This document shows positions 34,795 to 43,835 of a stretch of 64,000 nt of DNA, piece by piece. Source of the DNA: Alphaproteobacteria bacterium 41-28. GTDB taxonomy: Bacteria > Pseudomonadota > Alphaproteobacteria > UBA9655. The notes beneath the pieces were generated by a model, which saw only the letters and a program-made list of their open reading frames with translations, had not been told where the DNA came from and searched no databases. The stretch covers positions 1-64,000 of the forward strand of contig MKUL01000023.1 of assembly GCA_001897795.1 (NCBI GenBank), given 5' to 3'. Every line of letters starts with the position of its first letter. Position 1 is the stretch's first letter. Made by a program: the position numbers and the translations under genes.

Positions 34795-35712
34795 CTACTC
34801 CAGCATTCGACTTTGTAAAGCTGCGATTTTAACAGCTTTTTGAATTTTTTCAAAAGCCCGGATTTCAATTTGCCGAACGCGTTCTCGAGAAATGCCCAAG
34901 GACTCAGAAAGGGCTTCCAGCGTTATGGGGGGATCCTTAAGGCGTCGCTCTTGGATGATAAGATATTCTCTTTCATTTAAAGATTTCATGGCTGTGGCTA
35001 AAAGAGCATTTTTTTGTCGACTTTCATCATGCTCTATAATTTTGGTTTCATGGTTAGACTCATCATCCACAAGCCAGTCTTGCCATTCATCAAGCCCCTC
35101 TTCTTTTAAGGGCGCATTCAGAGATTGGTCAGGAGAGCCGAGGCGTTTACTCATTTCAATCACTTCGTGTTCAGAAACATTCAGCTCATTTGCGATATCC
35201 TTGATGCTCTTCTTTGAAAGAATGGGTTCGTCGATTTGTTGCATTTCGCCTTTGAGGCGCCTTAAATTAAAGAAAAGTTTCTTTTGGGCCGCGGTTGTTC
35301 CAATTTTCACAAGGGACCACGAATGCAAAACATATTCTTGTATATTGGCTCGAATCCACCACATCGCGTATGTTGAAAACCGAAAGCCCTTATCAGGGTC
35401 AAATTTCCGAAGGGCTTGCATCAATCCAATATTCCCTTCCGCAATCAAATCTCCTAGAGGTAATCCATAACCCCTATATCCACTTGCTATTTTAGCGACA
35501 AGTCGCAAGTGAGAGCCAACGAGCTTTTCAGCTGCTTTCGGGTCTTGATGTTCTTGCCAGCGTTTCGCCAGCATAAATTCTTCATCTGCCCCTAGGATAG
35601 GAAATCGTTTAATCTTAGCCAGGTAGTGTGATAAGCCATCAGCTGCGCTCGGGAGAGCAGGGATCTCTGAAAGAATGGGAATAAGATTATTTTTATTTTG
35701 GTCTTCTGACAC
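34795..35712 (-). CDS. rpoH: RNA polymerase sigma-32 factor RpoH
   Basis: 305-aa heat-shock sigma factor. Region 2 (about 70-140) includes GDLIAEGNIGLMQALRKFD and YAMWWIRANIQEY; the RpoH box QKKLFFNLRRLK follows; region 4 has the helix-turn-helix LGISRERVRQIEIRAF. GTG start at 35712. Directs transcription of chaperone and protease genes. Monocistronic; an R1 repeat lies upstream. Confidence 0.95.
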   Translation of the reverse strand: MSEDQNKNNLIPILSEIPALPSAADGLSHYLAKIKRFPILGADEEFMLAKRWQEHQDPKAAEKLVGSHLRLVAKIASGYRGYGLPLGDLIAEGNIGLMQALRKFDPDKGFRFSTYAMWWIRANIQEYVLHSWSLVKIGTTAAQKKLFFNLRRLKGEMQQIDEPILSKKSIKDIANELNVSEHEVIEMSKRLGSPDQSLNAPLKEEGLDEWQDWLVDDESNHETKIIEHDESRQKNALLATAMKSLNEREYLIIQERRLKDPPITLEALSESLGISRERVRQIEIRAFEKIQKAVKIAALQSRMLE

Positions 35713-35762
35713 GCCCGGAAACCTAACGTTGTTTAAAAGTTGAAATGCTTATTTCAAGATTC

Positions 35763-35856
35763 CTGGATTGCTTCGGTTCATGCGGAACTTCGCAAAGCAT
35801 GTCCCCGTTTTCACGGGGACATGCTTTGCGAGGAGCGTAGTGACGAAGCAATCCAG
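35763..35856. repeat. Palindromic repeat family R1, copy 2
   Basis: Perfect 13-nt inverted ends CTGGATTGCTTCG / CGAAGCAATCCAG enclosing a second perfect hairpin AAGCATGTCCCCG / CGGGGACATGCTT. Lies between rpoH and rluD. Confidence 0.9.
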
Positions 35857-35872
35857 TCTTTCTTGCTTAAGG

Positions 35873-36823
35873 TCATACCAAGTCTAACACATCTATCAGA
35901 CTTCGTATATCCTCTGGAAGTTCCGTTGAAAAATGAAGCTTCTCATGGGTTGTTGGATGCACAAACAAAAGCTCTTTCGCATGAAGAGCATGCCGATTTT
36001 TAGGCCATTTTTCTTTTAGGTGTGTCTGCAAAATAGAAGGCATAGCTTTAGGGGGCTTTCCATAAAGAGCATCGCCAATCAGAGAATGGCCCTTTGCCGC
36101 GAGATGCACACGAATTTGGTGAGTCCGTCCCGTTTCAAGTCGACATTCGACGAAACTTGCAACTCGTCCAAAAAGCTTTAAGACTTTGCAATGGGTTCGC
36201 GCAAACTTACCCGTTTGCCGAACGGCCATGCGCTGACGATGGCGCGGATCCCGTCCAATGTTTCCCTCAATTGTCCCCTCGAGAGGTGTGAGCATTCCCC
36301 ACACAACGGCAAAGTACCGCCGCCCCATTTCATGTGTCGCAAGCTGATGGGCGAGATGATGGTGGGCTTTATCGTTCTTTGCCGCGACAAGAAGACCACT
36401 TGTTTCCTTATCCAACCTGTGAACGATTCCTGGACGTTTAACCCCATTAATTCCTGAAAGACTATCTCCACAATGACTCAAAAGGGCATTCACAAGGGTT
36501 CCTTCTGGATTTCCTGGGGCGGGATGGACAACCATTCCTGCAGGTTTATTCACGACAACCACATCATCATCTTCATAAAGAATATCGAGAGGAATATTTT
36601 GAGGGAGGGGATGAGCATCAATAAGAGGAGGGATCGTGACGTCAATCAGCTGCCCTTCCTTGACTTTAGAAGAGGCTCCCGAGTTTTTTTGATCCACCCT
36701 AACAAAACCTTGTTCAATTAGTTCCTGGAGGCGTGAGCGAGAAATATCTTGAATTTTTGTAGCTAAAAACTTATCGAGACGTACACCATGATCTTCTTTT
36801 TCAACCCTAAATATCTGAGGCAT
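35873..36823 (-). CDS. rluD: 23S rRNA pseudouridine synthase RluD
   Basis: 316 aa. S4 RNA-binding domain at 12-70, then the RluA-type catalytic domain with VHRLDKETSGLLV (catalytic Asp about residue 145) and GRTHQIRVH. Modifies 23S rRNA helix 69. Its start overlaps the end of the 3-hydroxyisobutyrate dehydrogenase gene by 17 nt, so it is transcribed with the valine genes. Confidence 0.93.
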   Translation of the reverse strand: MPQIFRVEKEDHGVRLDKFLATKIQDISRSRLQELIEQGFVRVDQKNSGASSKVKEGQLIDVTIPPLIDAHPLPQNIPLDILYEDDDVVVVNKPAGMVVHPAPGNPEGTLVNALLSHCGDSLSGINGVKRPGIVHRLDKETSGLLVAAKNDKAHHHLAHQLATHEMGRRYFAVVWGMLTPLEGTIEGNIGRDPRHRQRMAVRQTGKFARTHCKVLKLFGRVASFVECRLETGRTHQIRVHLAAKGHSLIGDALYGKPPKAMPSILQTHLKEKWPKNRHALHAKELLFVHPTTHEKLHFSTELPEDIRSLIDVLDLV

Positions 36824-37709
36824 GAGTTCCCCTCAAAAACCGCAATATTCCTGAAAAATCTAAAGATTGGCCCCCATTGTTACAGAAAAGGGTGTAGAGT
36901 GACATGGCTTCTGTCCCTAAGGGTGATGCAGATGACGTGAGTTGAGCTGCATCTGTAGCGAGTTTCAAGTCCTTCAACATCATGGAGGCCGTAAACCCTG
37001 GGGCATAATCGTGGTTAGCAGGAGACGTGGGGACAGGCCCAGGAGCCGGGCAGTATTTGGAAATGGACCAACATTGAGCCGAAGATTGAGAAGCAACTTC
37101 AAAAAATTTCATCGCATCAAGGCCAAGCCGTTCGGCAAGATTAAAGGCTTCAGAAGCTCCGATCATTGTGATTCCTAAGATTAAATTATTACAAATTTTG
37201 GCAACTTGCCCCAGGCCGGCCTCCCCACAATAGATAATGGTTTTCCCCATCATTTCGAGATAGGGCTTCAAGGCTTCAAAATCATGCCTTCTCCCTCCGA
37301 CCATAAAGGTAATCGTTGCAGATTCTGCCCCCGCGACACCACCGGAAACAGGGGCATCTATCAGGCGCATCCCTTTCTCTTCAGCCTCTTTGTGAATGTG
37401 ACGGGAGGTTTCGATATCAATGGTCGAACATTCCGCAATCAATGTGCCAGGTTTTACAAGGTTGAAAATTCCTTGAGACCCCTCAAAAGCAGCCCGCACA
37501 TGTTTCCCTTCAGGCAGCATGGTGATCACGATCTCAGCATCGGCAACAGTTGAAGCAATATCTTTGCACCCTATTCCACCCTCCTTCGTAAAAGCCTCTA
37601 CAGCTTGGGGAACGATATCATATCCTTTGACGACATGTCCGGTCTTGACGAGATTTTTAGCCATGGGAAGTCCCATATGCCCTAATCCAATAAAGGCAAT
37701 GTTTGTCAT
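36807..37709 (-). CDS. mmsB: 3-hydroxyisobutyrate dehydrogenase
   Basis: 300-aa NAD+-dependent dehydrogenase of the beta-hydroxyacid family; oxidises 3-hydroxyisobutyrate to methylmalonate semialdehyde in valine degradation. Rossmann start IAFIGLGHMGLPMAKNL, substrate motif LIDAPVSGGVAGA and the catalytic lysine block CNNLILG with GQVAKICNN. Overlaps the upstream hydrolase gene by 4 nt. Confidence 0.92.
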   Translation of the reverse strand: MTNIAFIGLGHMGLPMAKNLVKTGHVVKGYDIVPQAVEAFTKEGGIGCKDIASTVADAEIVITMLPEGKHVRAAFEGSQGIFNLVKPGTLIAECSTIDIETSRHIHKEAEEKGMRLIDAPVSGGVAGAESATITFMVGGRRHDFEALKPYLEMMGKTIIYCGEAGLGQVAKICNNLILGITMIGASEAFNLAERLGLDAMKFFEVASQSSAQCWSISKYCPAPGPVPTSPANHDYAPGFTASMMLKDLKLATDAAQLTSSASPLGTEAMSLYTLFCNNGGQSLDFSGILRFLRGTHASDI

Positions 37710-38761
37710 GCCGGTCTCCCAAATTCGAGTTCTCTTTCGTTCAGCTGTGCAAAGTAAGTGTCAATATCTCGATCGCTTAAATCTTGGAGCCTTGGAGGTT
37801 TCCAGCGAGGAAGGCGATCTTTATCAACCAAAACGGCTCGTATCCCTTCCATAAAATCATGGCCTTTGACGAAGTGCTGGCTCAAACGGAATTCCAGTTT
37901 CATCCTTGCAAGAAAGGACAACGTTTTTCCTTCTTTAAGTTGTCGAAAAACAACAGCCAAGCTGGTCGGTGATTTAGACGTCAACGTATTATATGTATTT
38001 TGAGCAAAAGGGGAGGGGTCTGTTGCAAGGCTTTCTATTATTTCTTTTAAAGAAGACTTGCTGAAATGCATGTCAATCACATCGGAATGATGCTCTAAAA
38101 ACCCTTTTTCTTGAGGTTCTCGGCAATAGGCTGTCAGAGTATCCTCAAGGGGCTTTCCTTGTTCCAGATCTTTTTTAAACGAGGACAGGCAGGTGGAAGA
38201 CAGGAAATGGGTTGCAAGCCCAGCCCAAAGGGCGTCTTCCGCTTTCAGATGGGTTCCCGATAATCCGAGGTAAAGTCCAACAGCGCCGGGGACATTATTT
38301 AAAAAAGTGGTCGCCCCTACGTCTGGGAAAAAACCGATTCCTGTTTCTGGCATGGCAAGAAGTGCCCGTTCCGTGACAATGCGATGACTTCCATTCACAG
38401 AAACGCCAAGTCCTCCTCCCATGGCAATGCCATCAAGAAGCGCAACATAAGGTTTGGGATAGCTATGGATATGTGCATTGAGTGTGTACTCTTCCCGGAA
38501 GAAGGCATCGCAGGTCTCAAGGTCACCGCTCTTTTTGGCATCATAAACGGCGCGGACATCCCCGCCTGCACAAAAAGCTTTATCCCCGGCACCTTGAATA
38601 ACGATGGCATTTACGGAGGAATTCGTTTCCCATTCTTTCAAAAGCTGTGTCAGGTTGCGGATCATGTCCAAGGAAAGAGCATTAAGAGCCTTAGGTCGGT
38701 TGAGGGTGATCCACCCTATGCCTCCTTGGACTTTGCTCAATAGGTCATTTGTATTCGTCAA
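37706..38761 (-). CDS. 3-hydroxyisobutyryl-CoA hydrolase
   Basis: 351 aa, crotonase fold, hydrolyses 3-hydroxyisobutyryl-CoA to free 3-hydroxyisobutyrate. The HIBCH-type signature DKAFCAGGDVRAVY, GGGLGVSV and MPETGIGFFPDVG is present, and the length is that of HIBCH rather than enoyl-CoA hydratase (about 260). TTG start at 38761 with a GGGAG site. The R3 repeat separates it from the acyl-CoA dehydrogenase upstream. Confidence 0.92.
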   Translation of the reverse strand: MTNTNDLLSKVQGGIGWITLNRPKALNALSLDMIRNLTQLLKEWETNSSVNAIVIQGAGDKAFCAGGDVRAVYDAKKSGDLETCDAFFREEYTLNAHIHSYPKPYVALLDGIAMGGGLGVSVNGSHRIVTERALLAMPETGIGFFPDVGATTFLNNVPGAVGLYLGLSGTHLKAEDALWAGLATHFLSSTCLSSFKKDLEQGKPLEDTLTAYCREPQEKGFLEHHSDVIDMHFSKSSLKEIIESLATDPSPFAQNTYNTLTSKSPTSLAVVFRQLKEGKTLSFLARMKLEFRLSQHFVKGHDFMEGIRAVLVDKDRLPRWKPPRLQDLSDRDIDTYFAQLNERELEFGRPA

Positions 38762-38855
38762 AGCTTCGCTCCCGTTTTACTCCCCAGAGGTGTCAGGCAA
38801 GTGAATAGTGGTATAACTCTTCAGTAGCTAACAATATTTTTCATCTCCCCCTGTT

Positions 38856-39002
38856 CGTCATTCCCGCGAAAGCGGGAACCTAGGAAAGTATTTGAAAAAT
38901 AAAAGCATTTATAGAGTGCCCATGTCTTTTATCACAAATCATTTCTTATAACTTTCTATTTTTAAATATTTTTCCTGGGTTCCCGCTTTCGCGGGAATGA
39001 CG
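38856..39002. repeat. Palindromic repeat family R3, copy 1
   Basis: CGTCATTCCCGCGAAAGCGGGAACC on the left and its exact inverse on the right, with an AT-rich centre (GGAAAGTATTTGAAAA). A second copy lies in the pdh operon at 43669-43785. The gap 38762-39049 holds nothing else. Confidence 0.92.
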
Positions 39003-39049
39003 TAGTGGGGATAGCAATAGTGATATATACTTAAAAATTGCAAAAGCCA

Positions 39050-40189
39050 TTACCCTTCCAACAACTTCTGCGCAATAATGAGACGCATGATTTCATTTGT
39101 GCCTTCTAAGATTTGATGGACACGCAGATCTCGCACGAAACGTTCAATTTGATAGTCTTTGATATAGCCATAGCCTCCGTGAAGTTGGAGAGCTTCATTG
39201 GCAATGCGAAAACCCACGTCAGTTGCAAACCGCTTGGCCATGGCGCAGGTTACCTTTGCTTCAGTGTCTCCCTCCTGCAGCTTTATAGCTGCTCGATGCA
39301 CCATCAAACGAGCCGCTTCAAGATCGGTGGCCATATCGGCAAGTCGAAACTGAAGGGCCTCAAATTCAGCCAATTTTTTACCAAATTGGGACCGCTCTTT
39401 CATATACGTTGTGGTTGCTTCAAGACAAGCCCTGGCCCCTCCTAAAGAGCAGGAGGCAATATTAATGCGACCGCCATCCAAACCGCGCATCGCAATTTTG
39501 AAGCCTTCCCCTTCCTCCCCAAGACGGTTTATGATAGGCACACGACAATCTTGAAAAATGACAGCCGTTGTGGGTTGGCTATTCCATCCCATTTTCTTTT
39601 CTTTCTTTCCAAAGCTAAGGCCCGGCGTTCCTTTTTCAACAACAAGTGCCGTAATGCCTTTCGAGCCTTCTCCTCCTGTGCGAACCATACACACATAAAT
39701 GTCGCTCGCTCCTCCCCCAGAAATAAAAGCTTTTTCCCCATTGAGGATGTAATGATTACCATCACGAATTGCTTTCGTTTTTAAAGAGGCTGCATCAGAT
39801 CCTGAACTGGGTTCAGTTAGACAATAACTGGCAAAGGATTCCATGGATATAAGGCGCGGAAGCCATTTTTGGTGTTGCTCGGGATTACCGAAAGTATCAA
39901 TCATCCAGGCAACCATATTGTGAATCGAGATATAGGCAGCCGTTGAGATACAAGCCGTGGAAAGTTCTTCGAAAATCAGGGAAGCTTCTAGCCGACTCAG
40001 TCCACTTCCCCCTTGTTCAGGGCGAACATATATTCCTGCCAAGCCGAGGGCCGCTGCTTTACGGAGAGTCTCTATAGGGAATATACAATTTTCGTCCCAT
40101 GTTTGAGCGTAGGGCGCCATTTCCTTATTCGCAAAGGTACGTGCCGCTTCTTGAAAGGCGAGTTGTTCTTCAGTAAGGCGGAAATCCAT
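39050..40189 (-). CDS. Acyl-CoA dehydrogenase (isobutyryl-CoA type)
   Basis: 379-aa FAD enzyme. Signatures [15 protein letters not shown] and [16 protein letters not shown] are present, with the catalytic Glu expected in the final GTNEIMRL region. ATG 40189 (MDFRLTEEQ) is preferred over 40201. With the hydrolase and dehydrogenase downstream it would form the valine branch: isobutyryl-CoA to methacrylyl-CoA. An enoyl-CoA hydratase for the intermediate step is not in the window. Confidence 0.9.
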   Translation of the reverse strand: MDFRLTEEQLAFQEAARTFANKEMAPYAQTWDENCIFPIETLRKAAALGLAGIYVRPEQGGSGLSRLEASLIFEELSTACISTAAYISIHNMVAWMIDTFGNPEQHQKWLPRLISMESFASYCLTEPSSGSDAASLKTKAIRDGNHYILNGEKAFISGGGASDIYVCMVRTGGEGSKGITALVVEKGTPGLSFGKKEKKMGWNSQPTTAVIFQDCRVPIINRLGEEGEGFKIAMRGLDGGRINIASCSLGGARACLEATTTYMKERSQFGKKLAEFEALQFRLADMATDLEAARLMVHRAAIKLQEGDTEAKVTCAMAKRFATDVGFRIANEALQLHGGYGYIKDYQIERFVRDLRVHQILEGTNEIMRLIIAQKLLEG

Positions 40190-40295
40190 AAAAGCCCCCA
40201 TTTTCTCATTTAACAGTATGCCAGAAAATGGGGGATGACGCTAAAAATTTCAAAGAAATGACCAATTATGCTCTGAGTAACATTTAAGGTTACTC

Positions 40296-40580
40296 TTATT
40301 CACATTTGAAATCAGCCACACTCCATTTCTGGCCAGGTAAACAGCTTTTACATTTTTGTATAGTTTTATTTAATTTCTCTGGACCTCCAAGAATTGTAAT
40401 TGTTACGAGGGTATGTTTTTCAAGATTGCAAGTTTCAAAGGGCTTATAAAGACATGAATTTGTCATTTCTTCATAAGTACCACCGTCGGGACAAGTTGGT
40501 TTTTCAGCAGCGGTTACTCCGTTCGCCATCATCAAAGGTGTAGCGAGAATACACAATAGTGCAAAATATGTTGTTTTCAT
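40296..40580 (-). CDS. Small secreted Cys-rich protein
   Basis: 94 aa from ATG 40580; signal peptide 1-24 ends GVTA. The mature protein has two similar Cys loops, CPDGGTYEEMTNSC and CLPGQKWSVADFKC (pattern C-x-G-x6-10-C), linked by a beta-rich middle. The pattern recalls small chitin-binding or EGF-like modules but is not diagnostic. No partner gene. Confidence 0.65.
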   Translation of the reverse strand: MKTTYFALLCILATPLMMANGVTAAEKPTCPDGGTYEEMTNSCLYKPFETCNLEKHTLVTITILGGPEKLNKTIQKCKSCLPGQKWSVADFKCE

Positions 40581-40783
40581 CTTAGGCCATGTCAATGAAT
40601 GCTTATTTTTTCTGTGAGATGAGTTAGCGTAACTATGGTTACGGTAACGGGGGTTACGTAAATGAAGTTTTATAATCGTCTCCACGAATTAGAAACCCCA
40701 AAGCCACGAAAAAACTTGTGAAATAATAAAAAACAGGAATACGAAAGAAGAAAAGTTTTGACGCTTCTCTTCTTTTATAAAAT

Positions 40784-40917
40784 CCCCCTCACCCGCCGCT
40801 TCGCGGCGACCTCTCCCACAAAGGGGAGAGGTAGGGCAGTAAGCACTTAAATCACCTCTTCCCTTTGTTGGAGAGGTCGTCACGTGCGAAGCGAGTGGCG
40901 GGTGAGGGGGGGGGGGG
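40784..40917. repeat. Palindromic repeat family R2, copy 2
   Basis: Same design as 19391-19514: CCCTCACCCGCC...GGCGGGTGAGGGG with GACCTCTCCCACAAAGG in the left arm. It ends in a run of 12 G (40906-40917). Confidence 0.88.
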
Positions 40918-40979
40918 TTGCCCTATTCGCTTCTCCACGGTACAAAGGGGCCACTTATAACAAATCGGTACTTTTTCCC

Positions 40980-41609
40980 ATGGGTTTTTCATTTCTTTTA
41001 ATCTTATTTTTAAAAGGCATCCTGATTGGATTTCTGATTGCAGCTCCTATTGGGCCTATCGGAATTTTGTGTATTCGAAGGACTCTTTCGGGCAGCTATG
41101 CTTTGGGCCTTTTAACAGGACTAGGGGCAGCGTTTGCTGATACGGTTTATGGGGCCATTGCTGGATTCAGCCTTGCGGGGATTGCAGATTTTATCACCCA
41201 AAACAATTTTTATTTACGCCTTTTTGGAGGGATTCTCTTAGCGTGGATTGGTGTTTCAATTTTTCGAGCCCCCCCTCGCGAAACTAAACTGGAAAAAACA
41301 GAGGAAACAACAATTTTTCGTGTTTTTACTTCCGCTTTTTTCTTAACCCTTTCGAACCCTATCACGCTTATTGTTTTTGCAGCGGCTTTTGCAGCGATGG
41401 GCATTTCTCCCGTGAGTGACTCACTTTCTCAAGCATTTGTTCTTGTGTTAGGTGTTTCTGTGGGGGCAAGTGCGTGGTGGCTTTCTCTCAGTACGGCCGT
41501 CCATCTTATGCATCATAAACTTTCAGATAAACAACTCCTCTGGATCAATCGGTCTTCCGCAGTTATGTTGGTTGGGTTCTCTGCCTATATGTTGTTGAGT
41601 CTACTTTGA
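40980..41609 (+). CDS. LysE/RhtB-family amino acid exporter
   Basis: 209 aa with six hydrophobic helices. The N-terminal GFLIAAPIGPIGILCIRRTL and the later FFLTLSNPITLIVFAAAF are the LysE family marks. Exports basic or neutral amino acids; substrate unknown. ATG 40980 is chosen because the longer frame runs over the R2 repeat; no good ribosome site is visible. It ends 74 nt before pdhA. Confidence 0.85.
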   Translation: MGFSFLLILFLKGILIGFLIAAPIGPIGILCIRRTLSGSYALGLLTGLGAAFADTVYGAIAGFSLAGIADFITQNNFYLRLFGGILLAWIGVSIFRAPPRETKLEKTEETTIFRVFTSAFFLTLSNPITLIVFAAAFAAMGISPVSDSLSQAFVLVLGVSVGASAWWLSLSTAVHLMHHKLSDKQLLWINRSSAVMLVGFSAYMLLSLL

Positions 41610-41683
41610 GTGAAAACTGGGTTGTCAATTCACCCATTTCTGGGTAAGCATGGCTCGATAATGAGTCAAGAAGGGTATACAAC

Positions 41684-42667
41684 TTGCCAAATGCTATCTC
41701 TAAGGATGAGGCTTTAAAGGCCTATCACGAAATGCTCCTTATCCGCCGGTTTGAAGAGCGGGCGGGACAACTTTATGGTATGGGTCTTATTGCGGGATTT
41801 TGCCATCTCTATAGTGGTCAAGAAGCTGTTGTGGTCGGCATACAGTCAATTTTAAAACCTCAAGATACGGTCATTACCGCTTATCGCGATCATGGGCACA
41901 TGCTTGCTTGTGAGATGGATCCCAAAGGGGTTATGGCTGAACTTACGGGTCGTAGCGGAGGGTACTCCAAGGGAAAGGGAGGCTCCATGCACATGTTCAG
42001 CCGTGAGAAAAACTTCTTCGGGGGCCATGGTATTGTGGGTGCTCAAGTTCCTATAGGTACCGGTCTTGCCTTTGCCCATAAATATAAAGAAGATGGCGGC
42101 GTTTGTATCACATATATGGGAGATGGAGCGGCAAACCAAGGCCAGGTTTATGAGTCCTATAATATGGCTTCCCTTTGGAAGCTCCCTGTTGTTTATGTCG
42201 TTGAAAACAATCACTATGGGATGGGAACATCAGTCGAACGCTCCTCAGCAGGTCCCAATTATTATGGAAGAGGTCAGGGATGGGGCATTCCGGGAGAACT
42301 TGTTGATGGGATGGAGCTTCTAAAAGTGAAGGAAGCGGCTCGTCGCGCAGTTGATTATGCTCGTTCTGGGAAAGGCCCTTATATCCTTGAGATGGATACC
42401 TATCGCTATCGGGGTCATTCGATGTCTGACCCTGCTAAATATCGCTCCAAGGAAGAGGTTGAGGGTGTGAAAGAAAAGCGCGATCCCATCGATCATTTCA
42501 GAACCTATATGCTCAAAACTCTCAAAATTCCTGAAGATCAAATTAAGGACATTGAGGAGGAGATTAAAACGGTTGTTTTAGAAGCGGTTGAGTTTGCTAA
42601 GACATCGCCTGAGCCCGATCCTTCTGAACTTTATACGGATGTTTTGAAAGAAGGAGAAAACGTATGA
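41684..42667 (+). CDS. pdhA: Pyruvate dehydrogenase E1 component, alpha subunit
   Basis: 327 aa, thiamine-diphosphate enzyme that decarboxylates pyruvate. The TPP motif [17 protein letters not shown] is intact, as is the phosphorylation-loop region [19 protein letters not shown] start at 41684 with GAAGGG upstream. First gene of pdhABC; its end overlaps pdhB by 4 nt. Confidence 0.95.
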   Translation: MPNAISKDEALKAYHEMLLIRRFEERAGQLYGMGLIAGFCHLYSGQEAVVVGIQSILKPQDTVITAYRDHGHMLACEMDPKGVMAELTGRSGGYSKGKGGSMHMFSREKNFFGGHGIVGAQVPIGTGLAFAHKYKEDGGVCITYMGDGAANQGQVYESYNMASLWKLPVVYVVENNHYGMGTSVERSSAGPNYYGRGQGWGIPGELVDGMELLKVKEAARRAVDYARSGKGPYILEMDTYRYRGHSMSDPAKYRSKEEVEGVKEKRDPIDHFRTYMLKTLKIPEDQIKDIEEEIKTVVLEAVEFAKTSPEPDPSELYTDVLKEGENV

Positions 42668-43662
42668 CCCTTATTTCAATGACCGTCAGAGAAGCCCTCA
42701 GAGACGCGATGGCCGAGGAAATTCGCCGCGATGAAACCGTCTTCTTAATGGGTGAAGAAGTTGCAGAATACAACGGTGCTTATAAAGTCAGTCAGGGTCT
42801 CTTAGATGAATTTGGTCCAAAACGGATCGTTGATACGCCGATTACGGAGCATGGTTTTGCAGGCCTTGGCGTGGGAGCGGCCTTTGGAGGGCTTCGTCCA
42901 ATTATTGAGTTCATGACTTTTAACTTTTCCATGCAAGCCATGGATCAGATTATCAACTCAGCTGCCAAAACCCTTTATATGTCTGGTGGACAAATGGGAT
43001 GCCCGATTGTCTTTCGGGGTCCTAATGGAGCAGCTTCTCGTGTGGGAGCCCAGCATTCTCATTGCTTTGCGAGTTTGTATGCCCACTGTCCCGGCCTTAA
43101 AGTCATCAGTCCTTATAGTGCAGGAGATGCCAAAGCTCTTTTAAAGGCCGCCATCCGTGACCCCAATCCCGTCATTTTTTTGGAAAATGAACTTCTGTAT
43201 GGACAACATTTCGATGATGTTTCGGATGATCCGGATCATGTATTACCAATTGGAAAAGCTCTTGTCCGGAGGGAAGGGAAAGATGTCACTTTGACCGCTT
43301 TTTCCATCATGGTTGGCAAAGCCCTTCAAGCTGCAGATCTATTGGCGGAACAAGGAATAGAGGCGGAAGTGATTGATCTGCGAACAATTCGTCCTTTGGA
43401 TACGGAGACAATCGTTCAATCTGTCAAGAAAACGAACCGCATTGTCTCGATTGAAGAAAGCTGGCCTTTTGCAGGGATTGGGTCGGAAATTGCAGCGCTA
43501 ATGATGGAACAGGCTTTCGATTACCTGGATGCGCCGCTTATCCGCGTCACAGGGGCAGATGTTCCCATGCCGTATGCTGCCAATTTAGAACACTTGGCAT
43601 TGCCCCAAGTTGAGACTATTGTAGAGGCTGCAAAAACAGCGTGTTATCGCACTCCCTCTTAG
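42664..43662 (+). CDS. pdhB: Pyruvate dehydrogenase E1 component, beta subunit
   Basis: 332 aa, forms the E1 heterotetramer with PdhA. Has [13 protein letters not shown] and [18 protein letters not shown]-terminal transketolase domain with [11 protein letters not shown]. It lacks the N-terminal lipoyl domain found in many alphaproteobacterial PdhB proteins. A palindromic R3 repeat separates it from pdhC. Confidence 0.95.
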   Translation: MTLISMTVREALRDAMAEEIRRDETVFLMGEEVAEYNGAYKVSQGLLDEFGPKRIVDTPITEHGFAGLGVGAAFGGLRPIIEFMTFNFSMQAMDQIINSAAKTLYMSGGQMGCPIVFRGPNGAASRVGAQHSHCFASLYAHCPGLKVISPYSAGDAKALLKAAIRDPNPVIFLENELLYGQHFDDVSDDPDHVLPIGKALVRREGKDVTLTAFSIMVGKALQAADLLAEQGIEAEVIDLRTIRPLDTETIVQSVKKTNRIVSIEESWPFAGIGSEIAALMMEQAFDYLDAPLIRVTGADVPMPYAANLEHLALPQVETIVEAAKTACYRTPS

Positions 43663-43668
43663 CGCTAG

Positions 43669-43785
43669 TCCCGCGAAAGCGGGAAACCAGGAAAGTATTT
43701 GAAAACAAAGGATTTTCTGAAAATAATGTATAATTTAAGTTCTAAATCTGAAGTTGCTTGGGTTCCCGCTTTTGCGGGAATGACG
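43669..43785. repeat. Palindromic repeat family R3, copy 2, inside the pdh operon
   Basis: TCCCGCGAAAGCGGGAAACC left and GGTTCCCGCTTTTGCGGGAA right, with GGAAAGTATTTGAAAA retained from copy 1. Sits between pdhB and pdhC. Confidence 0.9.
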
Positions 43786-43835
43786 CATGGGGGCGAGTGG
43801 ACTAAAAAATTATATAAAAACAAAAGGATACATGG

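Noticed and set aside
35740..36003. 87-codon plus-strand frame between rpoH and rluD
   Set aside because: It is made of an R1 repeat plus the antisense end of rluD.
40884..40979. N-terminal extension of the LysE-family exporter
   Set aside because: The first 32 codons run over the R2 repeat and its G run; the membrane protein proper begins at ATG 40980.
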